A DNA stretch of 64,000 bases, taken from the NCBI GenBank assembly GCA_000307935.1, contig AMWX01000008.1, forward strand, positions 1 to 64,000. The letters are read 5' to 3'. Shown piece by piece: positions 51,620 through 59,870 of the stretch. Within the stretch, counting starts at the first letter, position 1. Every line of letters begins with the position of its first letter. The DNA is from SAR86 cluster bacterium SAR86E. Its GTDB lineage: Bacteria; Pseudomonadota; Gammaproteobacteria; Magnimaribacterales; D2472. The notes under the pieces were generated by a model that was given only the letters and a program-made list of their open reading frames with translations, was not told where the DNA came from and made no database searches. The position numbers were made by a program, and so were the translations under genes.

Positions 51620-53695
51620 TTATAAGGGAATAATATTTAGCTCACTTGACTTAGGTATATACCAAATAGGAGAAGACCATGCGCGTTCTTGAATCGTTTC
51701 ATCTAGATCAGGTCTTGGCTTGACTCCTGCTTTTAATGCATCCCATGTAGACCATCTACATGTCGGATTTTCTAAAACTCGAACATAATAAAAAGCTTTA
51801 ATAGTTGGATCAAAATCGGGATCCACCCAAGTAGTTTTTAACTCGACCGCTCCGACATCACTTGAGATGGAGCAATTATTGATGTTTACCTTAGCGCCAT
51901 TATCAGGACAGCGATTAGTCATGGGATCTACTGTTAGTCCATCTGAGCATGCAACATCATAAACTTTCTCCTTCGGGGTTCCAGAGGCATTTTCAATCCA
52001 TCCTTTGATGATTTGTACTCTTTGAAGCGGAGCTCCTAATTTATCACGCTGAGCCCAAACTAAGAATTGTGGCGTTTGATTATCTTGGCTAAATAGATCT
52101 GCACCCATGGTGACACCTTTTGCATAGGCATTTTTAACCATATCCTCAGAATCTAAATCAATTGACTGCATGTCAAATCCAGCAAAGAATCTGACTGCCA
52201 TTCTTGTACCTGTTGTAGCGAATGTCTCTTTTCTTTTGAAGGCCTGAAAAATAGAATCTCGAGTATTTTCTTCTGCCCATGCAACTGCCAGGCCTGATGC
52301 ACTCCATTGATCAAATCCAACATCTGCATAGGTTCTACCCTCAATATCCTGAATGCTTATAGGCTGATCATAAAGCTCAGCATATTCTTCCAGTTGTTCA
52401 ATTCTATCTGGAGTTAAAGGTACACTTCCTCTGCCCATATCAGTTCCATCCAATACTCCAGCCTTCGACCAATAATTATCTTCATCAAATCCTCCAGCAC
52501 CAGTATGAGTATCACTTGATCCTATTAGACCAAATTTATAAGGATTACCACGACCTTCCCAGTCTAAGGTTAGGCCTCTTAAATATGCATCTCTAACATA
52601 GCCTCCTTGGGGCATGCTGTATGTTGGAGGCCTGCTTCCAACTCTTTTATCCATGATTTCAAAATCTGCCCATTCGTCATCTGGAGAAAGAAGTGGGTGA
52701 GTATCAGAGGTTCCTTTAACCTGGGTCATTTCAACAACAGGCTCATTTCGCATTCGCTTTTCAGCATATTCTATGCTGATTGGATTTCCTCTAAATGTTT
52801 CAACCTCAAACATTTGGCCATTAGAGCCATTACTATTGTGAGGCATGGCCAAAGAATCGACGCCCTTATCTCTTAAACCATCCATCCATGTCCAAAGATC
52901 TTCTGGATTTATGGAATCAATTCTTGTCCAAGGTCTAATGGGAGCATTTGAAGAATTAAAAATAACATTTCTGTGCAAGTTGCCACCCTCAACATCTGTT
53001 GAAGTTGTAAATTCATAGCCAATGAACGTAGTAAATTCTCCTGGTTTATTGAATTCTTCTGCTGCATTTGCAACATCTGCCCATGCAGATTTATGCACAT
53101 CATAATCAAATGATTGAAGGGCTACTTGAATGTTGTTAGTGAACCAAGCTTTCCAAACTTTTGGATGCCAATATGGGTAAGGCTTGACGATTGCTTGAGT
53201 TAAGACAGAACTGAACAGGTCGGCTCTTGCGCCCAGTGAATCAACCGTAACATTTTCGGGTCTATTCAGATTATGCATTGGCTTGGTCCATTCATTTTTT
53301 GACATCTCTGAGGATGTATCAGCATAATTTTCTATCATCCCCATGTAAAAACCATGATCAGTAACTGCATAAAAATCCAAAGGCTCTCTTAATTTCATAT
53401 CAAAACCTAAAGGATGCTTGATGGCCTCACCTTTTGCATATCTGTAAGCATCATAAGGAGTAGCTGTCACACCAAAAATATATGCATCAAATGAATACTT
53501 CGTATGAACATGCAAGTCACCATAAAGAGGAATTCGGTCTGGATTAGAGGGTGCAGCATTTTCCGTTTCCGGCTGATCTATTGAAAAGTCAACAATCTCC
53601 AAAGCTGAATCAGTTTGAAAGTTTGTATAAAACCCTGTCGCATATATCAAAAAAATTGTTGAAACAACCACTAGACCTATAAAAGATTTATTCAT
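51620..53695 (-). CDS. DUF3604 PHP-like metallohydrolase, membrane-anchored (copy 1)
   Basis: The 691-residue protein has an N-terminal hydrophobic helix (GLVVVSTIFLIYATGFY) and a PHP-like metal-binding core: GDLHVHTKYSFDAY near residue 59, DFYAVTDHGFYMG near residue 110, MPHNSNGSNG and GLIGSSDTHTGAGGFDEDN. Cys-containing motifs near the C-terminus (ACSDGLTVDPMTNRCPDNGA) are shared with copy 2 and may be disulfides. DUF3604 proteins are large, common in marine bacteria and of unknown substrate; they probably hydrolyse phosphate or other esters. A strong ribosome binding site (GGGGGA) precedes the ATG. The operon continues with foldase and hupE. Confidence 0.9.
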   Translation of the reverse strand: MNKSFIGLVVVSTIFLIYATGFYTNFQTDSALEIVDFSIDQPETENAAPSNPDRIPLYGDLHVHTKYSFDAYIFGVTATPYDAYRYAKGEAIKHPLGFDMKLREPLDFYAVTDHGFYMGMIENYADTSSEMSKNEWTKPMHNLNRPENVTVDSLGARADLFSSVLTQAIVKPYPYWHPKVWKAWFTNNIQVALQSFDYDVHKSAWADVANAAEEFNKPGEFTTFIGYEFTTSTDVEGGNLHRNVIFNSSNAPIRPWTRIDSINPEDLWTWMDGLRDKGVDSLAMPHNSNGSNGQMFEVETFRGNPISIEYAEKRMRNEPVVEMTQVKGTSDTHPLLSPDDEWADFEIMDKRVGSRPPTYSMPQGGYVRDAYLRGLTLDWEGRGNPYKFGLIGSSDTHTGAGGFDEDNYWSKAGVLDGTDMGRGSVPLTPDRIEQLEEYAELYDQPISIQDIEGRTYADVGFDQWSASGLAVAWAEENTRDSIFQAFKRKETFATTGTRMAVRFFAGFDMQSIDLDSEDMVKNAYAKGVTMGADLFSQDNQTPQFLVWAQRDKLGAPLQRVQIIKGWIENASGTPKEKVYDVACSDGLTVDPMTNRCPDNGAKVNINNCSISSDVGAVELKTTWVDPDFDPTIKAFYYVRVLENPTCRWSTWDALKAGVKPRPDLDETIQERAWSSPIWYIPKSSELNIIPL

Positions 53696-53760
53696 TTTTA
53701 TTTTATTCCCCCATATTTATCACAACTATTTTAACTTATTTTTTTCAGTCATAGCGATAA

Positions 53761-53781
53761 ATTGACACAATATATGACAAT
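53761..53781. promoter_or_regulatory. TetR-type operator copy between the two DUF3604 operons
   Basis: The 21-mer attgacacaatatatgacaat matches the tetR operator core at 18 of 21 positions, including most of the right arm (TATG.CAAT). It lies 66 bases from the DUF3604 start on one side and 48 from the GST start on the other, so it could control both divergent operons. Confidence 0.55.
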
Positions 53782-53791
53782 ACTATATAAA
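53762..53791 (+). promoter_or_regulatory. Promoter for the GST-DsbA-DUF3604 operon
   Basis: TTGACA (53762-53767) is followed by TATAAA (53786-53791) with an 18-bp spacer, a strong housekeeping-type promoter, leaving a leader of about 33 bases with AAGGAG before the ATG at 53830. The -35 box lies in the operator-like sequence. Confidence 0.6.
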
Positions 53792-53829
53792 GACATTAGC
53801 GCTTAATCATATTTAATTTAAGGAGTGGC

Positions 53830-54672
53830 ATGAGCGATTCATCAACATACGTTCCCCCAAAAGTCTGGAAGTGGGAAAATCAAAGTGGCGGCAAGTTCAC
53901 CAATATTAATAGACCTATTTCAGGCTCTACACATGAAAAAGAGTTACCAATAGGCAAGCATCCTCTTCAGCTTTATTCTTTGGGCACGCCAAACGGAATT
54001 AAAATTACAGTTTTGCTAGAGGAGCTTCTAGCACTTGGTCATGAGGGAGCAGAATATGATGCATTTCTCATTAATATTGGTGAAGGAGCGCAGTTTGGAA
54101 GCGGCTTTGTTGAAATTAATCCAAATTCTAAAATCCCTGCATTATTAGATATGAGCACTAAACCTTCTACCCGTGTTTTTGAGTCCGGCGCAATTATGCT
54201 TTATTTAGCTGAAAAGTTTGGAGAGCTCATTCCAACTGATCAGTCTAAAAAAGCTGAATGTATGTCATGGTTTTTTTGGGGCATGGGCAGTTCTCCATAC
54301 CTAGGTGGTGGCTTTGGACATTTTTATGCTTACGCGCCTGAAAAATTTGAATATCCGATTAATCGTTTCGCTATGGAAGTAAAACGTCAGTTAGATGTTC
54401 TAGATAAGAACTTATCAAAAAGACAATATTTATCAGGAGATGAATTTAATATTGCAGATATAGCAGTGCATTCATGGTATGGAACTTTGATTTTACGTAA
54501 TGCATATAACTCAGCAGAGTTTTTGGATTTAGCATCTTATAAAAATGTTGTTCGTTGGGCAGAAGAAATTGCAGAGCGACCTTCATACAAAAGAGGCTCA
54601 AGAGTAAACAGGGCGCCTAGTCCTGAAGACAATGCGATTGTTGAACGTCATGATGCAAGTGATCTAGACTAG
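53830..54672 (+). CDS. Glutathione S-transferase (YghU-like)
   Basis: The 280-residue protein resembles E. coli YghU (nu class), a glutathione-dependent disulfide reductase. It has the family's long N-terminal extension (YVPPKVWKWENQSGGKFTNINRP), the domain start LYSLGTPNGIKITVLLEELLALG, INPNSKIPALLD and FESGAIMLYLAEKFGELIPTD. The C-terminal domain includes YLSGDEFNIADIAVHSWYG. It heads an operon with a double DsbA-fold protein and a second DUF3604 gene, suggesting glutathione or disulfide chemistry there. A clear AAGGAG site lies upstream. Confidence 0.94.
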   Translation: MSDSSTYVPPKVWKWENQSGGKFTNINRPISGSTHEKELPIGKHPLQLYSLGTPNGIKITVLLEELLALGHEGAEYDAFLINIGEGAQFGSGFVEINPNSKIPALLDMSTKPSTRVFESGAIMLYLAEKFGELIPTDQSKKAECMSWFFWGMGSSPYLGGGFGHFYAYAPEKFEYPINRFAMEVKRQLDVLDKNLSKRQYLSGDEFNIADIAVHSWYGTLILRNAYNSAEFLDLASYKNVVRWAEEIAERPSYKRGSRVNRAPSPEDNAIVERHDASDLD

Positions 54673-54689
54673 CAAATGAGAATATTAAA

Positions 54690-56036
54690 ATGATAAAAGC
54701 TTTTAGAAATTTCATGTCCAGGCGGACCATAAGTGCAAAAGCTAGAAATCATATAATGAATACTTTCTCCAGTTATGAATTATTTCAAAAGATCAGAAGC
54801 GAAACAGAATCTGCAAGACAAGCAGCGAACAGACCGCATGAAGTTTTGTATTTTCATAAAGTAGATGACCCATACTCTCATTTAACCATTCAATGTTTAG
54901 AACAGTTAAAGTCTTCTTATGAAATAACTCTCAAGTTCATTTTGGTCGGAGAAGAAAATCTTGATGCAGTTCATGAACCTTCTTTGTACAACATATATTG
55001 TTTACAAGATGTAAAACGAATTGCACCTTTTTACAACATTAATTTTCAAGCCAATGAATATCCTGCAAAAGAGTTAGTAGATCTGGCAAACTCAATATTA
55101 ACTGCTGTCCAACCAGAAGATCTTATCGAAATATCAACTAAAATTAGCTCTGCTTTATGGCAAGGCGATGCTGCTGCTTTGGATGCATTATCCTCTTCTT
55201 ATTTTGCTACCAAGGCTGAGGTCAAAGAACACTTAATTCAAGGCAATAAAATTAGAGACGATAAGGGTTATTATTTTGGCTCTGCATTTTATTATGAAAA
55301 AGAACTTTATTGGGGCGTTGATCGTTTGCCACATTTAGAGGAAAGGCTTGCTGATTTAGGCGCAAAGAAACCTCATGAAAATCAAAATATTTGCTCGCTA
55401 GAATTAAATGCTCCCAAGGGCTTTAAATCAGATCAAAAATTAAATTTATATTACTATCCATCTTTAAATAGCCCATACACTTTTGTAAGCACCAAAAGAG
55501 TTCAACAAATGCGAGAAGATTACCCAGTCAATCTTATTACAAAACCTGTATTACCCATGCTGATGCGCATGATGACCATTCCAGGCTTCAAAGCAAAATA
55601 TATTATTTCAGATGCTGCAAGAGAGGGCAGAAGGCATAATCATGAAATGAAATCTATCTATTCGCCCATCGGGAAACCAGCTCGAAAATCTTACTCATTG
55701 TTTCCAGTTATTGATGAGGCAGGCAAAGGTTTTGAGTATATTGAAGCATTATTAAAAGCATCATTTCAGGATGGAATTAATATAGGTGATGAAAGTTTTT
55801 TACAAAATGTAGTAACTGATCTTGGTCTTGATTGGCAGGTAATAAAAAAAGATTTAAACACCAAGCGATGGAAAAAAATTCTCAATGATAATCTTGAAGA
55901 CATGTATGCAGGAAATTGTTGGGGGGTTCCAAGTTTTAAGATTACTGACCAAGATGGAGGCAATCCATTTTATGTCTGGGGACAGGATAGAATGTGGCTT
56001 TTAAAAGAAGAAATATTTAAACGTTTGGGAGAATAG
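54690..56036 (+). CDS. Double DsbA-fold (2-hydroxychromene-2-carboxylate isomerase-like) protein
   Basis: The 448-residue protein appears to hold two thioredoxin-like domains of the DsbA/HCCA-isomerase (kappa GST) type. The first begins HEVLYFHKVDDPYSHLTIQCLEQL near residue 50 and the second NLYYYPSLNSPYTFVSTKRVQQMRED near residue 253. Each ends in a C-terminal strand and helix: GSAFYYEKELYWGVDRLPHLEERL and WGVPSFKI...PFYVWGQDRMWLLKEEI. No CxxC motif is seen in the domain starts, so glutathione-dependent isomerase activity fits better than disulfide oxidation. Single-domain relatives are the rule; a fused pair is uncommon. Confidence 0.78.
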   Translation: MIKAFRNFMSRRTISAKARNHIMNTFSSYELFQKIRSETESARQAANRPHEVLYFHKVDDPYSHLTIQCLEQLKSSYEITLKFILVGEENLDAVHEPSLYNIYCLQDVKRIAPFYNINFQANEYPAKELVDLANSILTAVQPEDLIEISTKISSALWQGDAAALDALSSSYFATKAEVKEHLIQGNKIRDDKGYYFGSAFYYEKELYWGVDRLPHLEERLADLGAKKPHENQNICSLELNAPKGFKSDQKLNLYYYPSLNSPYTFVSTKRVQQMREDYPVNLITKPVLPMLMRMMTIPGFKAKYIISDAAREGRRHNHEMKSIYSPIGKPARKSYSLFPVIDEAGKGFEYIEALLKASFQDGINIGDESFLQNVVTDLGLDWQVIKKDLNTKRWKKILNDNLEDMYAGNCWGVPSFKITDQDGGNPFYVWGQDRMWLLKEEIFKRLGE

Positions 56037-56038
56037 GT

Positions 56039-58015
56039 ATGAAAATTAAAAATAATTTGTTAGTCGTGCTTGTTTTGATTGTCGCATCATGCTCAGATTC
56101 AAATAAATCAACAAATTTAGAAGTATCTTTGCATGATAAACCATTACTGCAAGTTGAAATTCAACCTAGGCCATTGCCTAACCCAAATAAAAATGCATAT
56201 TTTGGTGACCTACATGTTCATACAGCAAATTCATTTGATGCTTATACTTTTGGCACAATTAGTACACCTGCAGACGCATATAAGTATGCGCAAGGTTATC
56301 CAATACTGCATCCAAGCGGATTCCTAATCCAACTTAGCAGACCATTGGATTTTTACGCAGTTACTGACCATGGTGTCTTTATGGGATTGATGAAGGAGGC
56401 TGCTGATACAACCTCTGAATTCTCAAAGTATGAGCTTGCTAAGCCCCTTCACAATTTAAATGAATCAGTAAATGATGGACTCTTTTCTCTTATTAAAAGG
56501 GCTGGTCTCTTTAGACCTTTTGGTCAAGCAGTCAGGAAAGGTCTTGATGATGGAACCATAGATAGCTCTATCATAGAGGAGGTAAGTAAATCAGTATGGC
56601 AACAAACTATTAAAGCTGCTGATGAGGCTTATGCTCCAGGCACTTTCACTACCTTTGCTGCCTACGAATATACTTCCAGTTTTGATCTTTATGATAAATA
56701 TTTACATCGAAATGTCATATTTAAAGATACAAAAGATCTCCCAGCTAAAATTTTTACCAGGGCTGATAGTCAAGATCCTGAGGAGCTCTGGGATTGGATG
56801 AATTTAATGAGATCCAAAGGAGTTGAGAGTCTTGCTATTCCTCATAATTCAAATATCTCTGGAGGAGCTACTTTTGCTCTCATTGATTATAATGGCGGCC
56901 CCATTGATGAAGAGTACACAAAGAAACGAGCTTTCAATGAGCCTTTGGTTGAAATAACTCAAGTCAAAGGCACTTCAGAAACTCATCCATTGCTGTCTAA
57001 AAATGATGAGTGGGCAGCTTTCGAGGTAAAAACGGGAATGGAGGAAGAAAAACTTATCAGTAACTTAAAAGGGAGCTATGTTCGAGATGCATACTTAAGA
57101 GGTTTAAGTCTTGCAGAAAAAGGTTTAAGCAATCCATATAAATTTGGATTAATAGGCTCAAGCGACACGCATGTTTCTGGACCATCAGACAGTGAAGAAG
57201 TTTTTTTCTCAAAAGTAGGCATTCTTGATGCGACAGCTGAGTTGAGAGGCTCTATTCCATTCAAAAGATTCTATGGAACATTTTTAAAGGCGTTGCGACC
57301 CAATATTCTTAAAGAAGTTGATGGTAAAAACTATTTTGCTGCAAACGATCGCGTGATTAATTTTTCAGCTTCCGGTCTTGCTGGTGTTTGGGCTGAAGAA
57401 AATACACGAGAAGCCATTTATGATGCTTTTCGCCGCAAAGAAACATTTGCTACAAGTGGACCACGAATGAAAGTAAGATTTTTTGCAGGCTATGATTTAG
57501 AGAACTCTCAACTTGATGATTTAACTCTTATTCAAGATGCATATGCCAACAGTATTCCGATGGGGGGAACGCTCAATACTGAATCAAATAAAAATCCAAC
57601 GTTTTTAGTTTGGGCGATCGCAGATCCGATGGGAGCTCCATTGCAGAGAACTCAAATTATTAAAGGATGGTTAGAAGATGGAGAGCATAAAGAAAAAGTT
57701 TACGATGTAGCATGTTCTAATGGATTAAGCGTTGATCCTTCGACCAATCGTTGTCCTGATAATGAGGCTTGGGTTGATTTAAGTGATTGTTCTATTAGCG
57801 CAGACTCTGGATCAAGAGAAATGAAAGTTTTTTGGCAAGATCCTGAATTTCAAAATGGCCAGAATACTTTTTATTATTCTAGAGTACTTGAAAATCCAGT
57901 CTGCAGATGGTCAACATGGGATGCAGTTAGAGTTGGTGAAAAGCCTAGATCAGATTTACCTGCCACAATTCAAGAGAGAGCTTGGTCTTCACCTATTTGG
58001 TTAAAGTCAAGTTAA
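56039..58015 (+). CDS. DUF3604 PHP-like metallohydrolase, lipoprotein (copy 2)
   Basis: The 658-residue paralogue of the gene at 51620 has the same metal-site motifs: GDLHVHTANSFDAYTFG near residue 59, DFYAVTDHGVFMGL, IPHNSNISGG and GLIGSSDTHVSGPS, and the same Cys-rich C-terminus (ACSNGLSVDPSTNRCPDNEA) and final ERAWSSPIW. Its signal sequence ends in a lipobox (LIVASC, Cys18) with Ser at +2, predicting an outer-membrane lipoprotein, whereas copy 1 has an uncleaved-type helix. It is cotranscribed with the GST and DsbA-fold genes. Confidence 0.92.
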   Translation: MKIKNNLLVVLVLIVASCSDSNKSTNLEVSLHDKPLLQVEIQPRPLPNPNKNAYFGDLHVHTANSFDAYTFGTISTPADAYKYAQGYPILHPSGFLIQLSRPLDFYAVTDHGVFMGLMKEAADTTSEFSKYELAKPLHNLNESVNDGLFSLIKRAGLFRPFGQAVRKGLDDGTIDSSIIEEVSKSVWQQTIKAADEAYAPGTFTTFAAYEYTSSFDLYDKYLHRNVIFKDTKDLPAKIFTRADSQDPEELWDWMNLMRSKGVESLAIPHNSNISGGATFALIDYNGGPIDEEYTKKRAFNEPLVEITQVKGTSETHPLLSKNDEWAAFEVKTGMEEEKLISNLKGSYVRDAYLRGLSLAEKGLSNPYKFGLIGSSDTHVSGPSDSEEVFFSKVGILDATAELRGSIPFKRFYGTFLKALRPNILKEVDGKNYFAANDRVINFSASGLAGVWAEENTREAIYDAFRRKETFATSGPRMKVRFFAGYDLENSQLDDLTLIQDAYANSIPMGGTLNTESNKNPTFLVWAIADPMGAPLQRTQIIKGWLEDGEHKEKVYDVACSNGLSVDPSTNRCPDNEAWVDLSDCSISADSGSREMKVFWQDPEFQNGQNTFYYSRVLENPVCRWSTWDAVRVGEKPRSDLPATIQERAWSSPIWLKSS

Positions 58016-58027
58016 AATAAGTGCTCA

Positions 58028-58831
58028 ATGAGTACTTCTACAAATAAGGTCGCTTTAGTTACCGGTGCTTCCGATGGAATAGGGGCTGAATTTGTTCAGA
58101 TTCTTGCAGGACGAGGCTATGATTTGATTCTTGTCGCTCGTCGTAAAGAAAAGCTTGATCAGTTGGCAGTTAAATTGAGTGATGAGTTTGGAGTTAATTG
58201 CACTGTTATGGCAGCTGATTTATCAGAACCCAAAGCAGCTCAAAATTTATTTCAACGCGTTGAAGATAGTGGATTGAAAGTAAATTTTTTAATCAATAAT
58301 GCTGGGCTTCTTCACAATGGATTTTTTACCAAACTCAGCCTTGAAGCCCAAGAAAAAATGATTCAAGTTAATGTAATGGCCCTTACAGCTTTGACTCACT
58401 TATATGCAGATAATATGTCAGCTAATGGAGGCGGGCATATCTTGAATGTGGCCTCACTAGCTGGTTGGATGGCTATTCCAAATCAGAATGTTTACGCTGC
58501 ATCAAAAGCTTATGTTGTGTCTTTCTCTCAAGCGTTATCTAATGAAATGATTGCTGCAAATAGCGGGGTTAAGGTAACTGCATTATGCCCTGGTTATACT
58601 GCTACAAAAATGATGGATAACCCTGATCAAGGTGCAACTCTTCGCATTCCATCTGGCATGATGATGTCAGCTAAAGATGTAGCTGAAATCGGTATAAAAG
58701 CATGTTTTGCTGGTAAGGATATTGTAGTTCCTGGCCTTGCTAATAAGTTCACTACAATCATTACGCGTCTCTTTTCAAAGTCATTAATAACAAAGATTTT
58801 CGGTTCTTTTTATAGAAAGAATATGGACTGA
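58028..58831 (+). CDS. Short-chain dehydrogenase/reductase
   Basis: The 267-residue classical SDR has the nucleotide motif LVTGASDGIGAEFV at residues 10-23, the ARRKEKL sequence after beta-2 (Arg residues favour NADPH), INNAGLLHNG, the catalytic Ser in VASLAGWM and the Tyr-x3-Lys pair in YAASKAYVVSFS. It resembles the DltE/YqjQ-like subfamily found in lipid metabolism. It is 12 bases from DUF3604 copy 2 and may belong to that operon. Confidence 0.92.
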   Translation: MSTSTNKVALVTGASDGIGAEFVQILAGRGYDLILVARRKEKLDQLAVKLSDEFGVNCTVMAADLSEPKAAQNLFQRVEDSGLKVNFLINNAGLLHNGFFTKLSLEAQEKMIQVNVMALTALTHLYADNMSANGGGHILNVASLAGWMAIPNQNVYAASKAYVVSFSQALSNEMIAANSGVKVTALCPGYTATKMMDNPDQGATLRIPSGMMMSAKDVAEIGIKACFAGKDIVVPGLANKFTTIITRLFSKSLITKIFGSFYRKNMD

Positions 58832-58862
58832 AAAGTTAGCATTATTTTGTTAAGGTTTTCAT

Positions 58863-59843
58863 ATGAGCGAACAAGCTATTAAAAAGGTACTTATAACTGG
58901 TGCGAATGGATTCATTGGCGGGTCATTAATGCGTTATTACCAAAATCAGGATCAAGATGTTGTAGGGGTTGATCTTGTTGGTAATGGTGATGATATTGTT
59001 GAAGGTGATATATCTCAACCAGATACAATCAGTCAGCAACTACAAGAATGCGATGTGATTATTCACACAGCTGCACTGGTCTCTAATGCGATGCAAGATT
59101 CTGATATGTGGCGTGTTAACGTCTTAGCAACTCGCAATTTAATTCAAGCAGCAAAAGAGCACAAAGTTCGACGTTTCGTGCAAATTTCATCAATCGTGGC
59201 TTATGGAAATACAGCAGAGGGTGAGATAAATGAAACTCATCCTGTGCATGCCGATGGAGGTAGCTATGTTCTGACAAAACTAGCCTCAGAGCATGTTGTC
59301 TTAAGCGAGCAGACCAATGACGAAATAGAAGTGGTGATAATCCGTCCAGGAGATGCATATGGTCCGGGTAGCCGCCCTTGGATTATTGCTCCATTAGAAG
59401 CAATTGCTAAAAATCAGTTTATGCTTCCAGAAAAAGGAGAGGGTTTCTTTAGACCCATATATATTGATGATTTAGTTCGAGGTATAGCAATGGCCTCAGG
59501 GCATTCAGATGCAGCTGGCGAAATTTTTAATTTATCTTGCAAGGGCTATATGTCTACCAAAGAGTATTTCACTCCTCATTATAATTGGCTCGGTAAAAAA
59601 GGACCTATGCTCGTTTCCACAAAACTGGCTTTGAGGATATCTGCAATTGCATCAAAATTGGCTGATCTTATGGGTAACCTAAATGAAGCCTCGCCATCGA
59701 CTGTAAAACAGCTTTCAACCAAGAGTTGGTTTTCAATTAAAAAAGCTGAGCGGATTCTTGGGTGGAAGCCTGAAGTTTCATTCGAAGAGGGGATGAAAGT
59801 AACTCATCAATGGGCCAAGAGGCAAGGGTTGCTTGAAAAGTGA
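58863..59843 (+). CDS. NAD-dependent epimerase/3-beta-HSD-like dehydratase
   Basis: The 326-residue extended SDR has ITGANGFIGGSLMRYY near residue 10, the NAD-binding VVGVDLVGNGD, the catalytic SSIVAYG with Tyr-x3-Lys in YVLTKLASE near residue 135 and the family segment IIRPGDAYGPGSRPWI. The substrate could be a nucleotide sugar or a sterol-like 3-beta-hydroxy compound, as the sequence lacks features that separate them. It precedes the alkyl-DHAP-synthase-like gene by 27 bp with an AGGAGAA site. Confidence 0.9.
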   Translation: MSEQAIKKVLITGANGFIGGSLMRYYQNQDQDVVGVDLVGNGDDIVEGDISQPDTISQQLQECDVIIHTAALVSNAMQDSDMWRVNVLATRNLIQAAKEHKVRRFVQISSIVAYGNTAEGEINETHPVHADGGSYVLTKLASEHVVLSEQTNDEIEVVIIRPGDAYGPGSRPWIIAPLEAIAKNQFMLPEKGEGFFRPIYIDDLVRGIAMASGHSDAAGEIFNLSCKGYMSTKEYFTPHYNWLGKKGPMLVSTKLALRISAIASKLADLMGNLNEASPSTVKQLSTKSWFSIKKAERILGWKPEVSFEEGMKVTHQWAKRQGLLEK

Positions 59844-59870
59844 TTAAGGCAATCTAATTAGGAGAAATCA

